Positions 20,724-34,800 of a stretch of DNA of 64,000 bases are shown here, piece by piece. The translations under genes were made by a program, and so were the position numbers. The notes beneath the pieces are model-generated. The model made no database searches and was not told the origin of the DNA. It worked only from the letters and a program-made list of their open reading frames with translations. Location: NCBI GenBank assembly GCA_019055375.1, contig JAHQIW010006935.1, positions 1 to 64,000 of the forward strand. Direction: 5' to 3'. The stretch is from Parelaphostrongylus tenuis. Its lineage: Eukaryota > Nematoda > Chromadorea > Rhabditida > Metastrongylidae. How positions within the stretch are numbered: the first letter of the stretch is position 1; every line of letters begins with the position of its first letter.

Positions 20724-23700
20724 GTGAGCAAAGTTTCAGGTGTGCGAGCGGTCTCGTACACTCTCTGATATCGCATTCATGGTTTGTTAGTGAGATTTGT
20801 GTGAGCAAATTTCATCTCTGCTTCAGAGGGATGTTGTTTCTTTGTCTTCTTTTTTTCTTTGTCTCGAGAAAGATTGCAAGTGAGGAAAGGAACCTAAGGA
20901 TTGTGAGAATTTTATATAATTGGGTATTAACCTCCGTTTAGATACCGAATCGTTTGAAATATTATATTGCACAGAATTTTGCAAGTTTTTCAGCATTTTA
21001 ATCAGGATATAGATGATTTACTTTAATAACGATGTAAATTTTATGAGATTGAATGTTACAGCCTGTCATTGTGAACGAATGCCGTCCAACAGAGAAACTG
21101 TTTGGAATAACACGACGTCATGTAGCAGAGGTATTTTTAATATTTCATTGATAACAAAGCTTTTCAGACGATTAAGAGGTGATCTAATAGATTGAAGTAA
21201 CATCCAAGAAACTATACTAACACATTTGTAGGCTACTGAGTTAGCACAAGATCCGTATGGAAACAATACAAATGGGTTAGAATATGATCGTGATCAGAAG
21301 ATTGTTAATAGTAGTTATCACATTATCGAATGCACGGCGGCTTTTCTATTTTTGTCCAAATATTAATTTGCAGCTTGAACAATGAAAAACATAAGCTATA
21401 TTCGATGTCTATAACAGTTTAAAACTCTAAATTGTCTATTAAACTCATATAGGCCAAATTTATATTGACTACATCAGCGGTTTGTGAATGAACAAAAAAG
21501 ATAAAGCTCCTTTCAAAGTGTAAATTAGACTCATATAGGCTAATTTCTTATTCACTACATCGGCGGTTTGTGAATGGATGAGACACTGAAATGGCGACAA
21601 ATCTTTTGAGATCGGGAAGAAGCGGTATAGTGAAATAATTGAAAACATGCAACTAAATGTTTGGATTTTGTCAACTCAGCTGTCAAGATAATGATTTTAG
21701 GCCTTTGTCAAACTTTGTAACGCAATTTACGTGACCGAATTCTCCTTTATAAAGACGGTTGAGGTTTTTTTCCCAGTCGGGTAATTTTGAGGTGACGCTA
21801 ATGTTGGGGATTCCCTGGAAATGAACCTTTTCCTTGCTCAAATTTCTCGTTCCACATTGCCAATCGTTCGTTGGTTCATCTTATTGCGTAAAGGTCGGTT
21901 TGTTTATGAACAGGCATTAGTTTATGGAAATCTGCATCCATATATATACATTTATTTATACTCCGCATCGGTCCCATGTTGATATAACAATTTATTAATA
22001 GCATTTGTTTAGATGAGCTTATGCATTTTTGCATCGCCGATCTAAATGGCAGCTACTGCTCTAATGCGTCTAAAATCCTCTATATTGCATTGTTACTTTG
22101 TTGTGAAGGGTTACAGGGGACATCTGAGAAAGTTCATATTGAAGAAAGATAATTAATATCTGATGACGAATATAAAGTGCGTATCAAGTCTATATTTATC
22201 TAAAAGCAATTTTTCAAGCTATTGAATTCAATTGCTTCTTATATATTTGCTTAGGAAAGGAAAGAAATTGTACTACATAAAATGAAATTGGTAGTATGTT
22301 TGAGTTTAGAAAATATATTTATAGCAAAGGTTTTTTTTGGAGTGTGCTGTCTTCAATTTAGGAACAATTTGATCGGTTTTTCTTCTTTCTTTTTCTCTGA
22401 ACTAATCAATCTCCATTAGTGAGTGGTGGTCCTATCCGCATCATTGGCTCGACTAATTGCTACAGGTCCTCGTCGTCGTCGTCGTCGTCGTTGTTGTTGT
22501 GCATCATCGGTTTACACGCACGAATCTGCCCATTTTTCATGGCAATCATGAACAATACAATGTCATTATTGTTCCACTAATCCATAACTGCGTTTACATA
22601 CTTGTAATCTGACGTATGATTCAGCAAATATATGGGCAAGAAAAAAAATAGCTGATCAGAGTTCCACAAAAAAAGATTTAATGGCGATATTTTCGGAGTT
22701 TTTTTTTACATGTTTATGCAGTGGCAGTCACATTTTGATTAGGTCATTTAGGCGTGTAAGTCGAAGCAAATACTCCTCCTACATGTGTAGCATACAGAAT
22801 AATTACGGAGCAATAGTGCTATAAAGTTTTAGTATTTCCACCGAATCCGATCACGATTCCTGCAACTGTACTTTTATTTTGTAAACGTGTCTGATCGATA
22901 TTCGCAAAATTGTTTAATCACATACGGTGCGCGTTCCAGCATTAGAGTGTTTTTTTTTTCTCAAGGTTAGGAATATAAAAGTCGTCAGGCTCACATAAAT
23001 CGCATTGATTTTGAGGCTCAGTTCAAATAATTACAATCACGTCCTATTGATGGGTTTTTTCATATTGATAAGTTAGTGCCCTGTTTTTAATCTGTCTTTA
23101 GAAAGGCAATCAATATAATTCGCACTCTTCTTCTAATGAGGTGAGTTCTCAGTAATTTATCGTAGGCTATTCAAAGCTCTACTCTCTAACTCGACATGAA
23201 TGAATGTGATGAATATTTGACGTTGCATTTGGTGATTAATTGAACGTAGAAATGTCCGTAATTGGTCGACAGGCAGATGGATGAACGACCGACCACCCAT
23301 GAAGCGTTGGCGTGTTGCGTGTGTGTGTGTGTGTGTCTGTATATCTGTGAATATACATATATATATATATATATATATACGGATATATGTGTGTGTCTAT
23401 CTATACATATGCGGTATTCAGTAAGAGGCAGATCTCTAAAGATAATGAGAGTGCGTGTGTGTGTGTATGTGCGCTCTCGCGTGCATGTGCTGCTGTGATG
23501 CATTGATCTGCCATGGTGGCTATGATGGTGGTGGTGGTGGTGGAGCGGGTTAATATCATGAAATAGCGCTCTCATCGTTTGATGAAGACAACGATGACGA
23601 CGACGACGACGACGTCGATGACGGACGGACGGACGACGGCTGCTATCAGTTGGCCATAATTGCTATGTCATTTTGTGAAAGAGGCGCCTTCTTTTTTTGT

Positions 23701-26700
23701 TCGTCGTAGATGATAACGACCAGTTCATACCCAAGAAGACGTCAGCATAGCTGCCTCGTCAACGGCGTCTGTGAAAATGGCGCTGGACTGACTAATTTGA
23801 TGGAATTGTGGATGATGTGCTTTCTAATAACCTTCCACTATTAATGACTATACAGCGTTTTGATGAGTAGAGGAACAGAGTACGACAAGTTGGATAATCG
23901 CTCAAAAGTTCACAAAGGAATAGAAGAATATGAAGGATCGATTTGAATTCAATACGAGAAGAATGATTGATGAAGTTCATCGTCTTGTGACATAATAAAA
24001 CTCTGTGATGATTATATTTTCTAGTCTTCCTTTATAGGGACTTGTTTTAAGCGCGGTTGAATTTCAGCGATAATCCTCTGTGAGTAGAGATTCAGAAAAG
24101 AGTCGCAACTTCTCATTGAGAATCGCCCGCAATCGTTGAGCTTTCATAGTGTTGTTTTTGTGAAAGAGACCTAAACAGTTTACCTCTTTGAACATAAACA
24201 GCACACCTCAATATCGTTTGTAATGGTTTTGTGTCCGTTTTTAGGTTCTATAGCCTTAACGTCTGTTAAGGGGCTTTATTTCGATTTCTAAATAAGTAAT
24301 TCAATTTTTTGATATTCATTTGTCGGTCGAATTTATCAAGTATGAAGATGAAGAGGAATTATACTTAGATACAGAGTTTTTTCTTGCTTCGTTGCTAAAA
24401 CTTTCGCTTTTGATGATGGGGAAAATCGCTAGTCACTAACTTCTTTCATGACTCATCATTTTCGTTCTGACTGATTAACAAAAAGCAATTTTCGTTCCAA
24501 CGTAGAGTAAGAATTGTTCATAGGGGTCGTAAGAGCTGTATAAGAGTTACTATTCAGTCCTAGTTAGGATGAAGCCACTGTTAATGAGACCAGCTAGTGG
24601 TAGTGCTATTCGATGTAGGTAGGATATATATTTTGTGGAATTATTCGCATTCGTTGAAAGAACGGTTGATTTCAGCTGTCGCAGAAGGACATCGATTGCC
24701 TCTACCGCCAGTTACGAGTCACTAAAGAGAGTCACAACGTGCGCGTGGTGTTTGTGAAAGGGACCGACGACATGACTTCATACGACGTTGAAAAGTGCTT
24801 AATATTTTTTTGTTTCCAATAGGGGAAGCTCGGATCACAGAAATTCAGCATGAACAGGCTTGATGAGAAGTAGACCATGAATAATCGTTCTATTCAAAAA
24901 TGCACTTAATAGACAAACTACGAAGTACACTTTTTCGACTTAGTCATTTAATCGTCCAAAAATCTGGCTGTTAGGTTTGAACGATAAGGGGGAGAGTTAC
25001 TGAACAGAAATGCTCTCAAAGAGTGGGCAGCTCACCAGTAACGTATACTAAAAGGGAAAATCTGAGGGTTTAAATGATCGTCAAAGTATTACGTCGGGAA
25101 TGGTGACTAATCGAGACAAAGTGATTTATAGATAATGAAAGTTCATGAATTTTGTTTTTAACCGTCCATATTAACATAGGAAGAAAGCTATTCCAATTCA
25201 TATTTTCTGAAAGCGTAGTTTTCTGTTTTTCGTATCCGGCAGCTTTTATTGCCCAAATGTGGCAGCATACATGTTCTGTTGACTAGTGTCTAAGCTGTAG
25301 AGGGCAGTACATTGACTGCAGGAAGCGATTGATGTGATCTTTCAAATACTTCTAAATCTTTTCCTCAAATTGGGCCAAAAATGAAATCTGTCACTGGAGC
25401 TTAAACGGAGCCGGAGAGATGTTCTATAATCGACTTTGCATTGGCACAAAATGCGAATAGGTTTGTTAGTGGTGACGTGTGCGAGTGGTTTGAGATAGAA
25501 TTTCGCAAATTCACACGTTGTAGTGTAGTTCCTTCTTTTTCCTCTGGGAACGCTACTCTAGAATTAGGAGTTCTCTTCAGTGTTCTTGGCATTCCACACT
25601 TGTTAGAATTTTGGATCCCATGTAACCTTTTTATAACACTTACAGAATGCAGGTGTTATAGCTAGAGATAGCTCAACTGCAACATGGTTGGAAAATGAGT
25701 GAAAAATCCTAGATTCTTCCAATATTCAAGGTCTAACAGTGTTTGTAGAAAACTATCAAGGATAAAGTCACTTCCCTTAGACTTCTTCTCAACTGTGCCT
25801 TATACAATCTGCGTAGTGAACCATCGTACTCGGTTTTTTCGTTACTAATGATAAGAACTGCTTGTATTTAGTTTTGGATTTGTAGCATAGTAATGTTTAT
25901 ATGAGGTTATAATCCACATTTCGAACATACTAATATTTGTTCATTTCAAGTTAGGTCATAAAAAGGTTAAGAAGCAGGAGAAAAGTATGTTTTCCCACAT
26001 TTTCAAGAAAGTTTCATCAGCATCTGTAAGAAGTATGGGCCAGAAATTCAGTTATATTGTATTTGAGTAGATTCTTTACTAGTTCTGTTACTTTAGGATT
26101 TTTGCTGAGTATCATCCTTGTCGTGTGGAAATTGTGGATAAGACCTCTTGTCTAATGAGTTTTGCCAGCCGTGCAGATTGCGTACGAGTAAGTGAAACCG
26201 CCTTTTTGTACTTTCAAGTCCTTTGTTAATATTTTAGTCCGTTCTAGTAGAAGTTTCTCGCAGAAAAGAAGAAGTCTGGATAAATACTATGTTTGTATCC
26301 CATAATGTGGAGTGCTGTGCAAAAACATTTGCGTCAGCCGGAATTCGAACCCAGGTCTCACTCTTTTCGGGAGCGTATGCTAACCGTTACACCACACTGT
26401 GTTTGTAATCTATTCTATAAGCTATAAAGGAAATATTTGAAGAATTTCGAAATACTTGTTTGGTGGAGAAGGTTTACACATAGTCAGCAACGGCTGAAAG
26501 TTCAAGTACGCCACAATAAGTAGTGTTGCGAAGACATCGAATGGATGATGGATTTTGAGCCGACTAGTTAGGATAATAGATGAAGCGTTCATTTGGTGAT
26601 AGGAGATCAAACGCTAGCCGAAAACGATTTTACAACTGTTCTCAAACGCTTTTGGATTGAGAGAATATACCCTCTGTATCAGCGCGTCAAATTGACTTAT

Positions 26701-29700
26701 ACCTTCGGTATACGGTAGCTCCGACAAAAGCCAGTAATTAAGTAACTAAGTAGTATGTGAAATTAGGAGTCGCTTGCATCGAACAAGCTTCACGTATGCT
26801 CTGGCAAGGCTTAACAAGCTGCTTGGACGTCGAGCTCACACGACAAAATCAGCGAGCCAGCTTTGGCTACTTTCTCATTAAAAAAATCATAATCAAAAGA
26901 GCCTCATGTGTTGAAATGTGGTAGTGTCCATGTAACTCTAATGGTATGAGACTATTGGTAGCTCAGACATATTACAGGAAAGAACAGAAGCTTTCGTAGT
27001 GCCCGCTCAACTTATTCGATCAATGCGAGAATAAAGTCATTTTTTCTCAAAATGTTAATAATTTTCTATTATACACAAGGAATTACAAAGAAGATCTACT
27101 ACTACTCCAGACCTTAATTGGTTTTTTCAAAAGTTGGTGTTGCTTTTTAATCTGCTACTTGAAGTCTCTTCGAAGTTTGTTTGGCTTTTAAAGTTCCAGA
27201 AGAATAGGAAGCGAAATTCAGAGGTTTTGAAGTTCCAAACGAAATTCTGGTTGTTATAAGCGCCGGCAGTGCATTTGTGGACGTCATCTTGTTCTAATGG
27301 ACGAAAAACTGCTTGCTCAAAGGCTTTCGTTTTTGAAATACGAGCCTCAACGAAAATTAACGTCAATTTCGCACCGTCTGAGTGAAAATCTGTTCACGTC
27401 AAACCCTATATGCTAACATAATTACAATCGATGATGATTTTGGAGTATTAGGAATTTCGTAGTTCCCGCATCTTTTTTAGTTTCTTCCAACTTAGGATTT
27501 TTCGTAATCAATGTATAGAGTGTAATTAAATTATTGAATAGCTCTCGTCTGGACCGCTTCTTCGCACAAAATGATATAATCTGATAAGGATATAACATGT
27601 TTTAAGCCGTTAGATCTAGTGTTACCGAGTGGCGCTCAATTTTATTACTTGACTATATTTTATCTTGCCTCATTTTTGAGTTTTCTCATTCCTTCCCACT
27701 GTGATAAAAACTGGCGCGGTCGATGAAGAGATTCCGAAATGTGCCGTAAACGGAATAAAGGTACAAGCGCAAAATTGGTACCTCAAAATGAACTTAACTT
27801 GATCGCTTCTGGAAAAAAACTGTCTTGGTTTCTTGCCCAAGATTGTGCCCACGCCACTGAACCCAAAAGATTTTGTTTCTACCAAGAGTTCTAGCATGCT
27901 CAGAGCAAAGATCTTAAAAAAGTTACTAATTTCAAAGAAAATTATTGTTGGAAGAGATCAACTAATATTCGATAACATGCAAGTGAAGATTGATAGTACG
28001 GTTGTAACCAAGTCTCGGTAAGCCAGGTTCAGTTGCACGTATACTTTTTCATCTTCACCTTTATTCTGTCAGTCATTGGTTGATCTAGGCCGTTCTTCAA
28101 CGATATTAACCTACAATAAGTTCTAATTTTCTTTTCATTTCTTTTTTTTTCGTTTTCGAACTCTACAATACATGAAAATTTCTATTTTACTTTTCTGTCC
28201 AATTTCTATATTTCTACACTAATAAACTAGTGGATGTTATTATGTTGATTTCATTACGTAATACTTGTTCGCTTCGCCGTAAATGAGACCTATTTATTAT
28301 TCTATTGAATCACAGATGATGATTGGAATGACAAAACCTCTTCGACGTTTCCGTGCAACAAGAGAGGCAGAGGATGGTGAATTAACGGACTCTGATGGAG
28401 AAGAAGAAGAAGGTCAGATTAAACTCGAAAAGGGAGATGATGTAGCACTGGTGGCTGATGCTGGTTCGTTTCTATAAACATTGTGTGTTCTGTTTCTTCT
28501 ACTAATTAGTGTCGTTTGAAGTTTCTGGAGGAGTAGCCTATTACTTGATTATGCTGTATCTTGGAAGTACCTTATATGCTGCCAAGGTAGCCATACCGTT
28601 TTTAAATGGTCAGATTCAATTCAAAATTAATGCTTGACTCAGAATTATGGACACCGTTCTGTTTGATAATATTCATTCTATCGCAGATGTATAGGCACTT
28701 GTAGTAATGCTAATAATGACACTATTTGCAGCGGAATCCTAACAAAGAACGGGCTTTGAATTTATGTATACGTTGTTTAGAAGTTTAATTCACTTCAAGC
28801 ATCGAGATGTCTAAATCTTTCTGAAATGCCGAAATTCAGAGTTGGTAGTCTTTTCATAAAAGATCCGTATGAATATATAGATGCTTCTGACATTTTTAGC
28901 GTTACTCTGAGAAGAGTATTTTCTCATAATTCATTTATGGAGTGTGTTCAAAAAGTTTTGAATTATAGTTTCAGCATTCTTGAGCTTTTAAACTTGTTGA
29001 ATCTATAGTGGTAATGAAATAATCATATCACTTCACATTTTTATTGTTATGGCCTTGGAATATGATGGAATATGACCAGAGTACGTTGACAACGTCGGGG
29101 TATAACGCGAATAATTGCTCATAAAACTGACGTTTGCTTGAAGTCGGTTTCCGTTGTCATTCATATGGCTCATATGGATCGATGTTGTTGACTAACATTC
29201 TGGTATCTTGTAAAGTAGTTTGCGTTTTGCAATACTTGAACGAGCCGTCACAAAAGACTCTTAACCGGTCTCTGCCCCTTGAAAAACTTTTGGCTACCAC
29301 TCTCTTTACAGCTCTGAGAAAAATTGAATAATAAAGGCGACCACAAAATGTTTGAGTTCCAAAAACTGTAGAATTATGTGAATCCCAAATGTACTTTCTC
29401 TTGAAAGAGATTTTCTTGTAACGAGAAATCAGTTTTTGCTCAACTTCAGTCGGCCATCATTTTTCGAAAAATAAGACCAATTTATTCTGGTCTTTTTTTA
29501 CTGATGAGTTCAATGAGACGAAAATTCTGACGGAAATGCATCATGATGATGGCTTACTGTAAATACAGGTAATGCGAGGGCTTCTACCACTATTCTCTTT
29601 TTCGCTAATCATGTATATTTATGTCCATGTCGACATCAGAATTGAGTATGGTGAGTGATCGAAAGGTTTTATACGAATTATGAGAATTGGGCCAATTGCG

Positions 29701-31744
29701 CCAATGTCGGTCCAGAGTGTGAATCCCGCTGGGATTCGAGCTATAAGCGAAAATGCTGCTCTTTTGCAAGATTATGACTAAGAATCATTGTCTCAGTTCA
29801 GAGCTGGTCGTCGTGGTGATGATAAATCACTTGTCGGCCAACAGAGAAGGTCCGATATCTAAACAGCTGAGCCATGTGGATGTTCACATGTCCTGAATTA
29901 TTATGAAAGCCGGGTGCTTACCGAAATCAGTGAAAAGGAATAGCAGTAACAGAAAATTCCCAAATATTCTCAGTAGAGTTTTCCAGAAGTCAGATTTTTA
30001 CATGGTCTTAATAAAGTCTTATGACTCTAATACGTCTAATGATGACAATTGAAGGACGTATTCCATATATACTTTTGACGTTTGTTTGTGTTAGATTTAG
30101 ATAGACAGACAGCTGTCTCACGAGCTGACGAATTTTCCAAGTTTTGAAGTCATTCGTCGAGAAGATATCTCATCAAATTTGAAATATTTTCGATGCTTAG
30201 TTTCAAACTTCAAATACGCTTATCTCACAGTTTGAAACAAACTTTATTGATAGAACTAGAAGACCTTAGAATTTACTACCCATAAACGTGATTTTTATGC
30301 TACTACTAAATTTTGTTAAATTTCCCATGATCTGTAGTCTTGCCTTTTTTGGAACTACTCGTTACCAACGGCTTGGTTTGTGATGGTCTTGAGCGGTAAT
30401 TTATCGATATGTTTGAAAAAGTTGAACTAGCTTGGTGAGAGGGAGATCAGTTCAGTTTAATAAGGGTGGCAGAGCTGCTGTACCTTTATTCTTTGACTTC
30501 TTGCGGTGTTTATATTGCAGTATATTCTCAGGAGTGTTATTCAACGGTAGTGGTCACTTTGGCCCCATCATAAATGGTGGTTACAAATATCCTGAGTTTT
30601 GGAGGATAGGTTGTGCATCTTTGGAATTTTTTGCCTTAATGTTTTCTCCATGATTCACGTAGTGCGTGATTCCATCTGCCGAACACGACAGTCTTTATAG
30701 TCTTTTTTATGAAAAATCTGGCTTAAAAAGTGTCCCTATACTTTGTCTTTGTGCAATTCTAGCCTGTAACGCTGTTAGTTTCTTTAGTGGAATCTGTTTT
30801 TCTTCACAAGCCAAATTGTGATCAATAAACAGTATTTTATGAAGGTTTATCGGAGCTATTATTGTACCTTCATCTAGTTAAACAAATCATGAAGCAGTTG
30901 TGTTCGTACAAGTATCACTTATTATTAAGTGCCAGTTATTATCAATGACAGTGCTTGTCCGCAACGATCCTCACCTTAAGAGTGTCGTCTATATCACAAA
31001 ATTTTCAAAATCGATATCGCAAGACGATAAGTAGGATAATGCGTTGAGGTTGAACTTTGTTCAGGAAAAACTTTCTGAAATTTTTTTCGTTTATTTTTTC
31101 AACAGCCTAGAATGAGCATAAATGAATTCAAGAACGAAATAAATCGTGGCGAAAGTAAAATATTTCTTCGAAGGCTTGAAAATCTGCTTCTAATCGAGAC
31201 GTCATAGTTCAAAACAGCAAGAATCATTTTTTTAAGAAATCTAGTATACGTATGTTAATTGTCTGTAGTGTACAGCTTATCAGTTGATGTCCAGGACTAC
31301 TTGTGCAAAACACCTTTCATATGCTGAGATTTCTCAGGAATACCTTATTGCGTTGACTGAGGGATCTTTGATAAGATTTTCTCTCCCTCATATGCATTAT
31401 TTACAGACCTAGTGCTTATCAGTATGCAAAGTGCGACATCATCTATCATCTCTGCCATTTTCAAACTGACACTTACATAGCCTGGGACATTCAACGAGAG
31501 CGTTACTCGTTCTTTAGGGTTCTTGTTAAATGTGGGTGTACCTCAGTGTCGCACAGAGTGTGCCACTTCAGTCTTCACCCACGATATTAATAATCCACTT
31601 CCTGCGATTCGGGACACCGTGAATTGTCTTCCGCTCGACGTCTGCTCGGATGGAACCGCACTCGCTCTCAACACACACACACACGCACACACAGACACAA
31701 GCACACACACATAAAAGCACACACACACACACACACACACGCAC

Positions 31745-31818
<74 letters not shown>

Positions 31819-34800
31819 ATACATACGTATACACACTAACACAAGAACATTCTAGAGATGCGATCATGTGGATATGTTTGTGTCCAAGTCAGAGTGCACA
31901 GTTATTATTATGTTGTTGGTTGTGTCACCTCTATACATACGGACGAGGGTGGACACGGTATTGTATTGTTGAAGGTTGCATTGTTCGACCTTCTAAGTCG
32001 GTTGTCTATTCAATCGTCAGTTTGGTCCGGGTCCGATCCTTACATACCGAGAGCGCTATATATTATAAAGGGATCATGAAAAATTTGAGGAACTGCCAGC
32101 ATTCCACCGATTTCGATGATTTTAAGGTCATACTAGGTTTTTAGATGGAGAGGAAATTGAAGCAAAAGTACTTTCAAAGGATAGCACGAATAATTGTGCA
32201 TATTTCAAAATAGCAGGATATCAAACGGGAAGGAGGAAAATTCATCAAAGGTGTCATTTCGACATAGGTGGAATTCCATTCAGTATTTTTTATTTCTATT
32301 CACAACTGTTTTATTTCTGTCCGACAGGAAATGCTCCTGGTAACTAATTTGACAATCTTTCAAGTATCAGAAATCATAACAACTCTAATATTATTTGTAT
32401 AATTTCCATATGATTTGATATCTTTATGAAATAATCATTTGGACTTGCTCCGGAAATACCATGATTCAGTTCTCTGGGGACCGAATCATTTACGTTGTAT
32501 GTATTTGATTTTTATCTCTATTTTTGGATTTTGGCTGGGAGACTTTGTTAAATGAAATAAAGAACTCAAATGAATAGGAATGATTGCTTGCTTGGAAGCA
32601 AGTAATCAGAGAGCGACACCTATTTCGGGCATTGTGATCTGACATTGTCTAAAGTTTTTGATTTAGTCGAATAAATTACTGACACAAAGTTAAGCCTACC
32701 TATCCCCTTATTTTTTCCTTCTTCCTGTGAAATAATTTGCCAGTCTCCATCATTTTCACCATATGTCTTTTTGTCATTGTCTGTATTACTTTGCTCCAGC
32801 ATGGAATAATAATTGGGGTAAAGAGACGTTTGAGATGGTTATCGCTATTTCGAGCAATTTAGTAGTCTCGGTGCACATTAGTGGATGTCGAACGTACCTG
32901 ATTTACTTTTACTGAGGTAATGTAAAGAAAATCTCTGTTCACATCTCAAGACTTTAGAGTCAACAAATGTCTCTGCTTTACAAATAGTTGTTTGGGGAGT
33001 ATTCGGTGTCAATTTCTTTGCTCATGGTTAAACCGCACAAAGAGTTGTGATTGGCCGGTGTTTGCAGAACGGATCGGATATGAGCACGAAAGTCAATCGC
33101 ACAGTGAGAATGCGAAGAGTTGGCGTACGTGGGAGCAGCATATATGAAGGAGAAGACTGGATGACCGGCTAGCATCGCTCACTTCATATGTACGACCCGG
33201 TAAACGGAACCGCTCCTATTCTTCATGAAAAGCATGAAAGTGCTTTGTATCACGAAGTACTGCAAAGAATGTTTTGTGTGTGGAATTGTTTTATGAAGTG
33301 TGGAACATAACCGTATTTCTGTGATGTTCGATGGTTCTCATTGTTGGATTTCCGTGGTGGTAAATATTCATTCCAGTGGAATTAGTGGATGTGAAAGAAC
33401 TTAGTGAAGTTATTCTTCGTACCAGAACTTAGATGGTTCAGAGAACATCGTTTGAAGAAACAGAGTAGTGGGGTAGAATTCATTCTACGTGATAACTATA
33501 CTGTCGTGTGGTACTTACGATATAGCGGGAAGAATTAGCAGCCTAATCTACCATTTGCAGAAATGTTTATAACTAAAGCCTAGTATGAAATATTTCTAAT
33601 ATTTAGGAGTGGTTTATTTTATCTAAAGTTTCCAGTTTTTGTTTTCAAAATTTCTTAATATATTTCTAATATATAATTTAGTAATTCTACTACTCAATTT
33701 ATTGATTAACCTAATATTTTAACTACTTATTCACTAATTTAATGTTTGGAGTAATATCTATTCAATATTTCTAGTATCTGATTTAGAAATTTTCAAAATA
33801 ATGGAGTATTTTAAGGATTTCAAAGCACGAACATTGTATGAAAGTGGATGCATGCTGAATCGTCTTTCCTATTCTAACATTTCATAAACTTATAAACCCC
33901 TTTGGACATCCTTGACCTTCAGTTCATGCGTTGACGGAATATATACAGTGTTCCATGTAAATCTAATCTATGTTTACATGGGCCAGTGTAAGCTGCATTT
34001 ATCTCCAGTGAAAGCCTGCATCTATTCCAATTGTTTTATGCCATTCATCTGTGACAAATTTTCTTTAACTCTGATGGCTTATTTTTCCGTTAATCATCTA
34101 GACATCATGTCAGAAAATGAACTGTACACTCTACAATTTACTTTTTTTTGATTGTGTACTGAAACAGTATAGGTCGAATTATCTCCTAGAGAACCATTAT
34201 TTAGTATTGACTATCTCGGAGTTTGATTCACTACTGAAGATACTAACTCATAGGAGCCAGTGAAAATTTGCCTCTCTAGCTTCTTTCTTAACATTTTCTA
34301 CCGAGGGCAATGTTTAGTGAGTCATCAAACATCATTCAATGACTAAAGCTGTTCTTTGTTGTTGCTTTCCAGCTTTCCAATACGAGTAGTAAATACTTTT
34401 AGAGAAGTTATTCATCGTAAAATATTGATACTAAACATTTGAACTTTTTTCATATTCAATATTTGAACATAGATTGAATCTAATGTGTTGTGTGATGAAA
34501 TCGGCATGTGTAGTCATTGCGCTATAACGTGCAGAGGGCGCATCTCGCAGAGTACATGTGAGGAAGGTGAAGGTGCTAGAAAGCACTTCTCACCTTTCAG
34601 CGTGTATTGTACATCGTACCTGAACAAATACGCACACAGACTCAAAGAGAAAACGATACGAAGCGACGCAGTCTTCAGGGATCGGCGACTGCCGGTCGTC
34701 CTCACTTGAAAATATTTTCTGTCTCCGTTGTGACACTTGTAAAAGTTCACCGAACTACGGCATTAAGCAAGGTCTGAATTGTCCCTAAAAGTGACAGTTT

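Larger units (their letters stand above)
21304..24675 (+). other. Intron 3 of the NCBP3-like gene, with microsatellites
   Basis: 3.4 kb. Contains an ~86 bp tandem duplication (21430-21580), a (GTC)n tract (22465-22500), (GT)n and (AT)n tracts (23305-23395), a (GGT)n tract (23525-23545) and a (GAC)n tract (23590-23640). No further exon was identified. Confidence 0.5.
26188..28315 (+). other. Intron 5 of the NCBP3-like gene, with repeat fragments
   Basis: 2.1 kb. A partial family B tRNA-like module in minus orientation lies at 26295-26400. A dispersed coding-like repeat lies at 27127-27405 (minus). The rest is AT-rich. Confidence 0.5.

Noticed and set aside
22465..23640. Trinucleotide repeats as a CRISPR-like or coding polyacidic tract
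   Set aside because: Simple microsatellites in an intron, no spacer structure.
28283..28477. Stand-alone 64-codon ORF
   Set aside because: It is exon 6 of the NCBP3-like gene read through its donor; the ATGs are internal.
31543..32144. 164-codon and other H/T or C/V-rich frames on both strands
   Set aside because: Created by the (CA)n tract.
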